DNA from: Nitrospinota bacterium
GTDB taxonomy: Bacteria > Nitrospinota_A > UBA7883 > JACRLM01
Direction: 5' to 3'
NCBI GenBank assembly: GCA_015231995.1
Contig: JADGAO010000156.1
Span: 1 to 8,156, forward strand
DNA: 8,156 nt
A model generated the notes under the pieces. It saw only the letters and a program-made list of their open reading frames with translations. It had not been told where the DNA came from and did not search any database. Both the position numbers and the translations under genes were made by a program. This document shows positions 1 to 5,817 of this stretch, one piece after another (the first letter of the stretch is position 1; each line of letters opens with the position of its first letter).

Positions 1-82
1 TGTCATTCTGAGGCGAAGCCGAAGAATCCATCCAAAAGAATGTTCTATTATACTTTGATCCTTCGCTTCGCTCAGGATGACA
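1..82. repeat. Palindromic TGTCATYCTGAG repeat element, inverted pair
   Basis: Two units face each other. One is at 1-29 (TGTCATTCTGAGGCGAAG then CCGAAGAATCC). Its imperfect reverse complement is at 57-82 (reading on the minus strand TGTCATCCTGAGCGAAGCG then AAGGATC). Between them is an AT-rich core of about 27 bases containing TATTATACTTTG. The same unit and core recur in opposite orientation at 8088-8156. Such TGTCATCCTGAG/GAAGGATC units are common intergenic repeats in many bacterial genomes (family knowledge). No gene is visible here. It could fold as a long hairpin in RNA; any function is unknown. Confidence 0.75.
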
Positions 83-140
83 AAACATGGAAATCACTTG
101 GTTATGCAAGGCTCTCCTTTTCAGGGGGGCAGATTAAGAA

Positions 141-167
141 GGGCGATCCACCGGATCGCCCCTACAG
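141..167 (-). terminator. Hairpin downstream of the PPOX-family gene; member of the GTAGGGGC repeat family
   Basis: Read on the minus strand, a perfect 9-bp stem GGGCGATCC/GGATCGCCC (arms 153-161 and 141-149) closes a GGT loop and is followed by TTCTTAAT. It sits about 35 bases past the stop of the 201-680 gene, so it could end that transcript, although the T-run is interrupted. The flanking CCCCTACAG at 159-167 and the stem match the repeats at 3327-3387 and 5742-5802, so it is also a half copy of that family. Terminator function is inferred. Confidence 0.45.
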
Positions 168-200
168 CGGAATTCGGGTTTAGCGGTCCCCGTTCTCCGT

Positions 201-680
201 TCACAATCCCATCAAGTCCCGTTTGCATTTCTCCTCCGTCCGCTCGCCGAGAAACTCGAACCGGGGAACTCCGAAACCGCAGGATGTCTGAACCCTGTAA
301 ACGTCGAAATAAAATATCTGCCGGAAATATTCCGTTTTCACGCCTGAGAAATGATCCCGGGCCAATCGTTCAAACTCCTCCGCTCCACGCGCCACAACCC
401 GCCCCTTGCAGTAAAAACGGAGAATCAGCGGTTTTTCGCCGAAAGAGATGAAGGTTATCGTAGCCTTGCCGCCAGCGGTAATATGCCGCGCCGTGACATT
501 CCCGCTTCCGTGGTAATCGGCGTAGAGGACGGTTTTGTCATCGGCGATTCTCAGCGAGTCCAGGCCTTTGGGCGACAGGTTCACATCCTCGTCCGCCACC
601 GCCGACGCGATGAAAAACATTTTCTGCGACAGCGCGAATTCTTTAAGGTTGTTGGAAATCGTTCCCCACTCCTTGGCCAC
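201..680 (-). CDS. Pyridoxamine 5'-phosphate oxidase family protein (FMN-binding split barrel)
   Basis: This is a small (159 aa) cytosolic flavin-binding protein of the PNPOx-like split-barrel superfamily. Members bind FMN or F420 and act as oxidoreductases; the substrate of this one is unknown. The N-terminal helix leads into KMFFIASA (20-27), then the subfamily signature NLSPKG (34-39). Next come a YADYHGSGN segment (53-61), the strand LILRFYCKGRVV (85-96) and the C-terminal motif VQTSCGFGVP (130-139). Length is normal for this short subfamily, and true PdxH enzymes are longer, so I do not call pdxH. I chose the GTG at 680 because AGAGGA (693-688) lies 7 bases upstream; an in-frame TTG at 686 is only 1 base from that site. 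It is the last minus-strand gene, 49 bases after a toxin remnant, and may share that transcript. A hairpin follows the stop. Confidence 0.85.
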   Translation of the reverse strand: MAKEWGTISNNLKEFALSQKMFFIASAVADEDVNLSPKGLDSLRIADDKTVLYADYHGSGNVTARHITAGGKATITFISFGEKPLILRFYCKGRVVARGAEEFERLARDHFSGVKTEYFRQIFYFDVYRVQTSCGFGVPRFEFLGERTEEKCKRDLMGL

Positions 681-687
681 CTTCAAA

Positions 688-693
688 TCCTCT
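688..693 (-). promoter_or_regulatory. Ribosome binding site deciding a GTG start
   Basis: AGAGGA on the minus strand lies 7 bases before the GTG at 680-678. It lies only one base before the upstream in-frame TTG at 686-684. The spacing favours the GTG and gives the flavoprotein 159 rather than 161 residues. Confidence 0.5.
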
Positions 694-729
694 CGTTCAG
701 GCTTCCGGTTCGCTTATGGCAGGCGCCCG

Positions 730-861
730 TCAACGACGTTTCGATATAACCCGTAGGATATCACCCTCGACTTCATAAACGATCCGGTATTCGCCGATAT
801 CAACCCTGTAAAAGGCATAGCCTTTGAGCTTGCCGGAATCGTTCGGCTTGGCGTCAGTCAT
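730..861 (-). pseudogene. C-terminal remnant of a second RelE/ParE-type toxin
   Basis: About 43 codons read TDAKPNDSGKLKGY, then FYRVDIGEYRIVYEVEGD, then ILRVISKRR and a stop. This is the back half of a RelE-superfamily toxin: the 'DP.PNDS.KLKG' turn, the YRVDIGEYRIVYEV strand pair and the start of the last strand. The N-terminal two helices are missing, because the reading frame upstream (to 945) only shadows the intact toxin gene. The usual ending (a VGKRND..VY-like motif) is also absent, the frame closing right after SKRR. The ATG at 861 overlaps the last codon and stop of the intact toxin (854-856), so translation could in principle restart. A 43-residue stump is unlikely to fold as a toxin. 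The sequence differs from the intact neighbour, so this is not a simple tandem duplication of it. Confidence 0.65.
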
Positions 862-1120
862 AAACATATTTTCTGTGGCCGATGCGGTAAATAATGATCG
901 TCTCTCTAGAGGAGTCAATCGCGCAAATCGCCCGGTAATCGCCAATGCGGTATCGCCACAGGCCCCTTTTAGCGGCGGTCAAGGGTTTTCCGCAACTGCG
1001 CGGGTCGTCCAATGGCGAGACTCGTTCCCTGAAATATTTGAATATTTTTTTCTGAACGGACTCGTCCAGTTTTGAAAGATCTTTTAAAGCGTCAGGATCA
1101 AACTCAATCTTTGAGGCCAA
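854..1120 (-). CDS. RelE/StbE-family toxin, probable mRNA interferase
   Basis: An 88-residue protein of the RelE superfamily. These are small toxins that, in studied members, cut mRNA in the ribosomal A site when freed from their antitoxin. It starts KIEFDPDALKDL (4-15), with a long helix to about residue 33. The basic core GKPLTAAKRGLWRYRIGDYR (44-63) follows, then IIIYRIGHRKYVYD (75-88). The RGLWRYR.GDYR and RxGHRxxVY motifs are the family hallmark and supply the basic and tyrosine residues expected at the active site. Length is normal. The start is a TTG that overlaps the 3' end of the antitoxin gene by 17 bases. No strong Shine-Dalgarno is seen, so translational coupling is likely. It is expressed behind its antitoxin and followed directly by a toxin remnant. 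The family call is firm; activity is inferred. Confidence 0.88.
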   Translation of the reverse strand: MASKIEFDPDALKDLSKLDESVQKKIFKYFRERVSPLDDPRSCGKPLTAAKRGLWRYRIGDYRAICAIDSSRETIIIYRIGHRKYVYD

Positions 1121-1316
1121 GGCGTTTCTCGGCCTCGTCTATGGATATTGTCGGTCGTCCTTTTTTCACCCTGGCCATGGCGATATCATAGTCTTCTTTG
1201 TCCTGCAGGAAGTCTAACAAAGCTCGCCGCGCGTAATAACTTTTCGACTTGCCGGTCTTATTGGCGAGTTTTACGAGCTTGTCTTCGGCATCCTTCGGAA
1301 TTCTGAGGGTAATCAT
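1104..1316 (-). CDS. RelB/DinJ-type ribbon-helix-helix antitoxin
   Basis: A 70-residue antitoxin partner of the toxin that overlaps its 3' end. The N-terminal strand ITLRIPKD (2-9) and the two helices around AEDKLVKLANKTGKSKSY (10-27) and YARRALLDFLQ (28-38) form a ribbon-helix-helix DNA-binding unit. The acidic tail with DYDIAMARVKKGRPTI (42-57) and a final helix is the usual toxin-wrapping part. Antitoxin-first order with overlap is the standard type II layout. By family knowledge the complex represses its own promoter, though I could not pick a confident operator in the 121 bases upstream. A modest AGGG sits 8 bases before the ATG. The pairing of RHH antitoxin with RelE toxin makes the assignment secure at family level. 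Confidence 0.88.
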   Translation of the reverse strand: MITLRIPKDAEDKLVKLANKTGKSKSYYARRALLDFLQDKEDYDIAMARVKKGRPTISIDEAEKRLGLKD

Positions 1317-1366
1317 CTTTTTCGCCCTAAATTTCTATCATCAATTCTAACATGACATTTCCAGGC

Positions 1367-1408
1367 AAAAAAGCTACGACCCATTTTTCGGAGAATCGGG
1401 CCTTTTTT
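1367..1408 (-). terminator. Possible rho-independent terminator of the PEPCK-like gene
   Basis: On the minus strand, 30 bases past the stop at 1438, six A's are followed by GGCCC, a 13-base loop, GGGTC, then CGTAG and CTTTTTT. The A-run can pair with the T-run around the weak GC stem. The T-run is good but the GC stem is short with one wobble, so function is uncertain. It would separate the PEPCK-like transcript from the TA operon. A second small stem (AATGCG 1409-1414 with CGCATT 1422-1427) lies between it and the gene. Confidence 0.3.
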
Positions 1409-1437
1409 AATGCGATCGCCCCGCATTGGAAGGTATT

Positions 1438-3231
1438 CTACCCCCGCTCCGCCGTCAGTTTCCGTATGACGTTGAAAAGCTCCATGGACGCGGATTTCGG
1501 GCCTTCGCGTTCGTACCCTTCTATCCCAAGCCGCGTGCGCATCTGCCCAACCTTCACGCCGGTTGCGAACATGCGCTCGAAATACTCCCGCGCAACCTTT
1601 TCATGTTCCGCCTTGCGTTGCGGCGCGCCGAACGGGTTTGCGAAATATGTGTGGACTATCCCTTTCTCGTCGGTCGTTCCCTTGGCCATCCTGGCGCCGA
1701 GCCGGAACACCGCCAGCGCATCCTCCTCGTTGCTGAAAAACTCGATGGCCGGCATCTCGTCGTCCACCCTCTCGTAGTTGTTGGCGTAGAGGATCATGTC
1801 CACCGGATAACCTTTAACCAGATGCTGGTGTTTTGTTATCGGGATGACAAGCCGGGAGTTGACCATGCTCGGATTCATGAATATCGCGCGGTCGAACTGT
1901 TCGTAAGCGTATTCGGGCGAAAGGTCGTCGAGCCGCACGAATGCGCCTGTCTCCGTGCCGTATCCGACCACCACGCCGTCGCGCATTCCCAGCGATCCCA
2001 TGTCGTCGAAAATGATTCTCATGTCGCAGATATGCTCGTCGGCAAGCGACCGTAACGCCTCGAGAGTCTCCGACTTGCCCGCGCCCGAATCCCCCACCAG
2101 CACAACATTGGCCAGGCCTCCGTCCTTGAGCGTCACGCGCGCCATCGCCCCGTGAAGCGGGAGCCTGCCCCGTTTTAGCGCCGCCACGTTGTGCAGGGTG
2201 AGCGCCGTTTTTTTGAAGTAGCCGAAATAATCCACCGCGTCGCCGTACCGCACTACCCCGACGAATATCCCGGACTCCGCGTCCTCGTGGAACACCGTGT
2301 CCGCCGGGAGGGCCTGATCCTTAACCCCGAACAGCATGATTATGTCGGGCCGTTTGCCTTCGATATGCTCGTAGCCGGCCGTCTCGAAAAGGTTGGCCAT
2401 GGAAAGACCCAGCGTCACATAATCGCGGTGAAAATAAATGAACGCCAGCAGGTCGCCAATCCTTGCGGGGAAACAGAACCATTCCGAAGGGCGGAAGGCT
2501 ATCATGTCCTCGGTCAGTTTTGGGACTTCCACTATCTTTCCCGTGCGCTTGTTGGACTTCGTGTACAACACAAGCGGCGGCTCGATAAGCGTGAGCATGA
2601 TGAACGGAACGTCTTTGAGGTGCGAAAACTCGTAGGGGCAATCCCACTCGATTTTCTCCATCAACGCGCCCATGTTTGCGCCCGCCGGAAGCTGGCGGTA
2701 CACGGCGGGGTTCGTCCCGGCCAGGTTGCCGATAACCGTCCGGTACGCGGAAAGAGCCACGTTTTTAAACGTCTCGTTGGCGGTGATGAACTGGGCGCGG
2801 TGGATGCCGCTCCGGGTGGAGCGCGACTTGGCCGGGGCTGTGTGGTATATGACCCGCTCGTGTCTGCGCCAGAAGTTGTACAGCTCCTCGATGAACTCCT
2901 GAAACCTTCCCCTTCCCTCCAGCAGGATGCGGAAATCGTCGTTGATGGCGATGATCTCTTTGGCGGAGTGGCTGGTCAACAGCTTTAACACGGTCACTAT
3001 TTTCGCCGATGTCTCGGCGGTGTTTGCGCCCGGCGCCCCTTCCAGCAGAAAATCGCGGATCGGCCCGCCTTTGCGGATGAGTTTGGCGGTGAATTTTTCC
3101 ACTATTTCCGCGAAAAGCTCGCTTGCGGCCAACTGTTCCGGTGAAGAGCAGTATAACTGCCCGTAGTCGAAAATAACCTTGCCGTTGGCGATGGTGTACG
3201 GTTTTTGAGAGGATGCGGCCTTTGCTTCCAT
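1438..3231 (-). CDS. Divergent phosphoenolpyruvate-carboxykinase-like P-loop protein
   Basis: A 597-residue cytosolic protein whose C-terminal half resembles the ATP-type PEPCK/HPr-kinase fold. Seen in order: YFGYFKK (335-341), matching the PEPCK lysine segment; LPLHGAM (357-363), matching the metal-binding histidine segment; and the P-loop GDSGAGKS (380-387), closer in wording to HPr kinase than to the usual PEPCK GxSGTGKT. Then come IIFDD (406-410), a Walker-B-like acidic pair; GTETGAFVRLDDL (425-437), in the place of the PEPCK GGCYAK.IDL segment; and ANPFGAP (531-537), like PEPCK FGAPF. The P-loop, Lys340/341, His360 and Asp409/410 are all present, so nucleotide and metal binding look intact. 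Residues 1-230 show no motif I know, and the PEPCK GRSPKDK signature is not evident. The ATG has AAGGAG 9 bases upstream. It stands alone, divergent from mtnP. It may be a carboxykinase, a kinase acting on a protein or small molecule, or a phosphate transferase. The fold call is fairly firm, the reaction unknown. Confidence 0.7.
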   Translation of the reverse strand: MEAKAASSQKPYTIANGKVIFDYGQLYCSSPEQLAASELFAEIVEKFTAKLIRKGGPIRDFLLEGAPGANTAETSAKIVTVLKLLTSHSAKEIIAINDDFRILLEGRGRFQEFIEELYNFWRRHERVIYHTAPAKSRSTRSGIHRAQFITANETFKNVALSAYRTVIGNLAGTNPAVYRQLPAGANMGALMEKIEWDCPYEFSHLKDVPFIMLTLIEPPLVLYTKSNKRTGKIVEVPKLTEDMIAFRPSEWFCFPARIGDLLAFIYFHRDYVTLGLSMANLFETAGYEHIEGKRPDIIMLFGVKDQALPADTVFHEDAESGIFVGVVRYGDAVDYFGYFKKTALTLHNVAALKRGRLPLHGAMARVTLKDGGLANVVLVGDSGAGKSETLEALRSLADEHICDMRIIFDDMGSLGMRDGVVVGYGTETGAFVRLDDLSPEYAYEQFDRAIFMNPSMVNSRLVIPITKHQHLVKGYPVDMILYANNYERVDDEMPAIEFFSNEEDALAVFRLGARMAKGTTDEKGIVHTYFANPFGAPQRKAEHEKVAREYFERMFATGVKVGQMRTRLGIEGYEREGPKSASMELFNVIRKLTAERG

Positions 3232-3253
3232 GTATAAATACTCCTTGGAAGCA

Positions 3254-3262
3254 ATGATAGCA
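3254..3262 (-). promoter_or_regulatory. Candidate extended -10 promoter of the PEPCK-like gene
   Basis: Minus strand TGCTATCAT fits the extended -10 pattern TGnTATnAT. It would start RNA near 3247, right at the AAGGAG ribosome site (3246-3241). No convincing -35 is seen and the leader would be very short, so this is tentative. Confidence 0.22.
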
Positions 3263-3298
3263 CACGGATAATAGCCATGCAGGGACGGCCCCGGGAGC

Positions 3299-3315
3299 GC
3301 GGGCGACCAGCCCGC
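3299..3315. repeat. Small GC-rich hairpin (GCGGGC/GCCCGC)
   Basis: GCGGGC (3299-3304), loop GACCA, GCCCGC (3310-3315), preceded by AGGGACGGCCCCGGGA. It resembles another common class of bacterial intergenic palindromes and directly abuts the larger hairpin at 3327. Only one copy is in the window, so the repeat status is inferred. Confidence 0.45.
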
Positions 3316-3326
3316 ATCACATTATT

Positions 3327-3387
3327 TGTAGGGGCGACCCGGTGGGTCGCCTTCCTGATCCGGGCGACCCACCGGGTCGCCCCTACA
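3327..3387. repeat. Perfect 25-bp inverted repeat, GTAGGGGC family (full copy)
   Basis: The arm 3327-3351 (TGTAGGGGCGACCC then GGTGGGTCGCC) is exactly complementary to 3363-3387, leaving an 11-base loop (TTCCTGATCCG). Each arm is itself a hairpin, GGCGACCC/GGGTCGCC around GGT, so it can form one long stem or two adjacent stems. The right arm closely matches 141-167. The overall plan and length match 5742-5802. It lies between divergent genes, so it is not placed as a terminator for either. Confidence 0.85.
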
Positions 3388-3517
3388 GCAGAAGGTCCAT
3401 CGAAACCGCTGGTTTTATTTTTTGCATCAACCATTGAATACAAAATCCAATTTGGCTACAGCCCCGTTATCGGGGAATCAAGGTTTCGGAATCCGGGGTG
3501 AAAAGCCGACGCGTCTC

Positions 3518-3546
3518 TTGATGGCCGTGGCTCTGTGTGAGATATT
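3518..3546 (+). promoter_or_regulatory. Candidate sigma-70 promoter for mtnP-hemL
   Basis: TTGATG (3518-3523) and GATATT (3541-3546), each 4 of 6 to consensus, are separated by 17 bases. The implied start near 3553 gives a leader of about 35 bases with GGGAGG (3575-3580) placed 8 bases before the mtnP ATG. It is the best match in the spacer but is modest. Confidence 0.38.
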
Positions 3547-3588
3547 GTATGGCTCTAACATCGCATAAATGACTGGGAGGCTTTATTC

Positions 3589-4440
3589 ATGGCCATCGGG
3601 GTTATCGGCGGAAGCGGGCTTTACGAGATGGAAGGCCTCGTCAACGTCAAACGCAAAAAAGTCAAAACGCCGTTCGGAGACCCGTCCGACGAGCTTGTCA
3701 CCGGAAAGCTCGGCGGGGTGGAAATGGTTTTCCTGCCGCGTCACGGAAGGGGCCATCGCATACTGCCGTCGGAAATAAACTTCCGCGCCAACATATGGGC
3801 CATGAAAAAGCTGGGTGTGGAGCGGATCATCTCCGTCTCTGCGGTCGGCTCGTTGAAGAAAGAAATCGTCCCCGGCCATGCCGTGATAATAGACCAGTTC
3901 ATCGACAGGACTCGTGGAAAACGCGCCGACACGTTTTTCGGCAAAGGGGTGGTCGCCCATGTCGCGTTCGCTGACCCGGTGTGCGGTTATCTTGCCGGGG
4001 TTCTTCACACCTCCGCCAAAGAGATCGGCTGGAAGGCGCATAAAGGCGGGACGTATGTCTGTATGGAAGGGCCGCTCTTCTCAACCCGCGCCGAGTCGCA
4101 CCTGTACCGTTCGTGGGGCGCGGATGTAATCGGCATGACCAACCTGCAGGAGGCCAAACTTGCGAGGGAGGCGGAGATTTGCTACGCGACGATAGCGCTG
4201 GCCACGGACTACGATTGCTGGCATGACGAAGTGGTGACGGTGGAAAAAGTCATAGCGACGATGCACGCCAACATCAACAATTCCAAAAACGCGATAAAAG
4301 CCGCCGTGCCACGGATCAAGGCTGATAGCGACTGCGGTTGCAGGGACGCGTTGAAGCACGGCATCATGACCGATCCCAAAAAGATACCTTCGAAGACGAA
4401 GGCTGACCTTAAACTGATAATCGGCAAATACGTTAAGTGA
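3589..4440 (+). CDS. mtnP: S-methyl-5'-thioadenosine phosphorylase (PNP/MTAP family)
   Basis: This cytosolic enzyme (283 aa) splits 5'-methylthioadenosine with phosphate into adenine and 5-methylthioribose-1-phosphate, recycling the by-product of polyamine and other SAM-dependent pathways. Motifs in order: GVIGGSGLY (4-12) and PRHGRGHRILPS (50-61), phosphate binding; SVSAVGSLKKEI (82-93); VIIDQFIDRT (99-108); EGPLFSTRAES (160-170); and ADVIGMTNLQEAKLAREA (178-195). ATDYDCW (205-211) follows, whose Asp207 and Asp209 correspond to the pair that selects 6-aminopurines in human MTAP. That favours MTA phosphorylase over a guanosine/inosine phosphorylase. A short Cys-containing C-terminal extension (DCGCRDALKHG, 248-258) follows the catalytic core. 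GGGAGG lies 8 bases before the ATG. hemL starts 16 bases downstream, so the two are probably one operon. No other methionine-salvage gene is in the window. Confidence 0.93.
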   Translation: MAIGVIGGSGLYEMEGLVNVKRKKVKTPFGDPSDELVTGKLGGVEMVFLPRHGRGHRILPSEINFRANIWAMKKLGVERIISVSAVGSLKKEIVPGHAVIIDQFIDRTRGKRADTFFGKGVVAHVAFADPVCGYLAGVLHTSAKEIGWKAHKGGTYVCMEGPLFSTRAESHLYRSWGADVIGMTNLQEAKLAREAEICYATIALATDYDCWHDEVVTVEKVIATMHANINNSKNAIKAAVPRIKADSDCGCRDALKHGIMTDPKKIPSKTKADLKLIIGKYVK

Positions 4441-4456
4441 GGTTCGACCAGAGCAA

Positions 4457-5734
4457 ATGAGCAAATCGGCGGAGCTTTTTGAGAGAGCGAAAAAATCCAT
4501 TCCCGGCGGCGTCAACAGCCCGGTTCGGGCGTTTAGGGCCGTTGGCGGGAACCCTGTGTTCGTAAGCAAAGCCGCCGGGTCGAAGATTTACGACGCGGAC
4601 GGCAGGGAATACATAGACTACGTCGGTTCGTGGGGCCCGATGATAGTGGGCCACGCAAACGCCCGTATCCTCGGCGCCTTGCGGAAGGTCATGGGCGACG
4701 GCACCAGTTTCGGCGCGCCCACCGAGCTTGAGGTGGAGATGGCGGAGATGGTTATCAAGGCCGTTCCATCCGTCGAGATGGTGCGGATGGTAAGCTCCGG
4801 CACCGAGGCCGTGATGAGCGCTCTGCGGCTTGCGCGCGGTTTTACCGGACGGGACAAAATCATAAAGTTCGACGGTTGCTACCACGGCCATGGCGACTCC
4901 ATGCTGGTGCAGGCCGGATCGGGAGTGGAGACGCTAGGGCTACCCGATTCACCCGGCGTGCCTGCGGCGCTGGCCGGGCTTACGCGCTCGCTTCCATACA
5001 ACGACGTCACAGCCTTAGAACATGCGTTTAAAGAAGAGGGAGACAAGATCGCCTGTGTGATAGTGGAGCCTGTGATAGGCAACATGGGTTGCATACCGCC
5101 TCAACCCGGATTTCTCCAGAGCCTGCGGACGATTTGCGACAAATACGGCGCCTTGCTGATATTCGACGAGGTAATAACCGGTTTCCGCCTGGCGTTAGGC
5201 GGAGCGCAGGAATATTACAAAGTCATGCCCGATATCACCACGATGGGCAAGATCATCGGCGGCGGGCTACCCGTGGGCGCGTACGGCGGCAGGAAAGAGA
5301 TAATGGAGAAGATCGCCCCATCCGGCCCCATATATCAGGCGGGAACTTTGTCTGGCAATCCTCTGGCGATGTCCGCCGGAATCGAGAATCTAAAGATACT
5401 TTCCGAGCCGGGCGTTTACGCAAAGCTTGACGAGAGCGCCAGGCTGTTGTGCGACGGAATGAAAAAAGTCGCCGAAGAAGCTGGAGTGAAAGCCGTGTTC
5501 AACCGCGTCGGGTCGCTGTTTACGATGTTCTTCACCGAAACGCCGGTGACCGATTATAAAACCGCCAAGACGTGCGACACGGCCCGTTTCGCAAAGTTCT
5601 TTATCGGGATGCTGGAGCGTGGCGTGTACCTTGCCCCCAGCCAGTTCGAGGCCGGTTTCATGTCGCTTGCGCACTCGAAAGATGATGTCGTCAAAACGCT
5701 GGAGGCGGCGCGGGAGACGTTCAAGACGTTGTAG
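4457..5734 (+). CDS. hemL: Glutamate-1-semialdehyde 2,1-aminomutase
   Basis: This PLP enzyme (425 aa, normal length) converts glutamate-1-semialdehyde to 5-aminolevulinate, the last step of the C5 route to tetrapyrroles. Seen in order: SIPGGVNSPVRAF (14-26), diagnostic of the family; SSGTEAVMSALRLAR (113-127), the PLP phosphate region; FDGCYHGHGDSML (138-150); VEPVIGNMG (203-211); and FDEVITGFR (236-244), with Asp237 for the pyridine nitrogen. TTMGKIIGGGLPVGAYGG (261-278) carries the Schiff-base Lys265, and YQAGTLSGNPLAMSAG (293-308) follows. All key residues are present. The ATG is 16 bases after mtnP. The best ribosome site, TGAGGT, overlaps the mtnP stop at a long 13-base spacing, so coupling is likely. 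The TAG stop lies in a TGTAGGG sequence like the end of the repeat that follows. Haem from glutamate is the rule in most bacteria outside Alphaproteobacteria. Confidence 0.97.
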   Translation: MSKSAELFERAKKSIPGGVNSPVRAFRAVGGNPVFVSKAAGSKIYDADGREYIDYVGSWGPMIVGHANARILGALRKVMGDGTSFGAPTELEVEMAEMVIKAVPSVEMVRMVSSGTEAVMSALRLARGFTGRDKIIKFDGCYHGHGDSMLVQAGSGVETLGLPDSPGVPAALAGLTRSLPYNDVTALEHAFKEEGDKIACVIVEPVIGNMGCIPPQPGFLQSLRTICDKYGALLIFDEVITGFRLALGGAQEYYKVMPDITTMGKIIGGGLPVGAYGGRKEIMEKIAPSGPIYQAGTLSGNPLAMSAGIENLKILSEPGVYAKLDESARLLCDGMKKVAEEAGVKAVFNRVGSLFTMFFTETPVTDYKTAKTCDTARFAKFFIGMLERGVYLAPSQFEAGFMSLAHSKDDVVKTLEAARETFKTL

Positions 5735-5741
5735 GGACCAA

Positions 5742-5802
5742 TGTAGGGGCAGACCTGTGTGTCTGCCCCCTCATGTGGGCGAACACGCAGGTTCGCCCCT
5801 AC
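5742..5802. terminator. Double hairpin of the GTAGGGGC repeat family between convergent genes
   Basis: The outer ends GTAGGGGC (5743-5750) and GCCCCTAC (5795-5802) are complementary. Inside are two separate stems: GGGGCAGAC/GTCTGCCCC (5746-5754 with 5761-5769) and GGGCGAAC/GTTCGCCC (5777-5784 with 5791-5798). It fills the 83 bases between the hemL stop and the convergent stop at 5818, so it could block read-through in both directions. Neither side has a T-run, so it would not be a standard rho-independent terminator. Length and plan match the element at 3327-3387. Confidence 0.5.
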
Positions 5803-5817
5803 GTTATACCCCCCCCG

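Larger units (their letters stand above)
3232..3588. other. Divergent intergenic spacer with palindromic repeats
   Basis: 357 bases without a gene separate the PEPCK-like gene (minus) from mtnP (plus). The spacer holds the PEPCK-like gene's ribosome site (3241-3246), two repeat hairpins (3299-3315 and 3327-3387), an AT-rich stretch (about 3408-3455), a small perfect stem CCCCG/CGGGG with loop TTAT (3462-3475), and a candidate mtnP promoter (3518-3546). A further stem is possible at about 3504-3532 (AGCC-G-ACG pairing with CGTGGCT). I do not recognise a riboswitch. Confidence 0.6.

Noticed and set aside
77..451. 124-codon plus-strand frame at the left end
   Set aside because: It is made of the repeat element, the hairpin and the antisense of the flavoprotein gene; no ribosome site or protein-like pattern.
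1412..1419. GCGATCGC octamer resembling the cyanobacterial HIP1 palindrome
   Set aside because: I noted it only here as part of a small stem; a single occurrence is not evidence for HIP1 enrichment.
2191..2988. 265-codon plus-strand frame opposite the PEPCK-like gene
   Set aside because: It is a shadow: the opposite strand has a continuous 597-residue frame with recognisable motifs and a good ribosome site.
3102..3443. 113-codon minus-strand reading frame across the spacer
   Set aside because: It runs through the palindromic repeats, overlaps the start of the PEPCK-like gene in another frame, and has a low-complexity, repeat-derived sequence.
3460..3560. Possible riboswitch (c-di-GMP or cobalamin type) in the mtnP leader, from fragments such as TGAAAAGCC and GATGGCCG
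   Set aside because: The fragments are out of order or lack the required conserved bases and stems, and the best promoter candidate would start transcription downstream of them.
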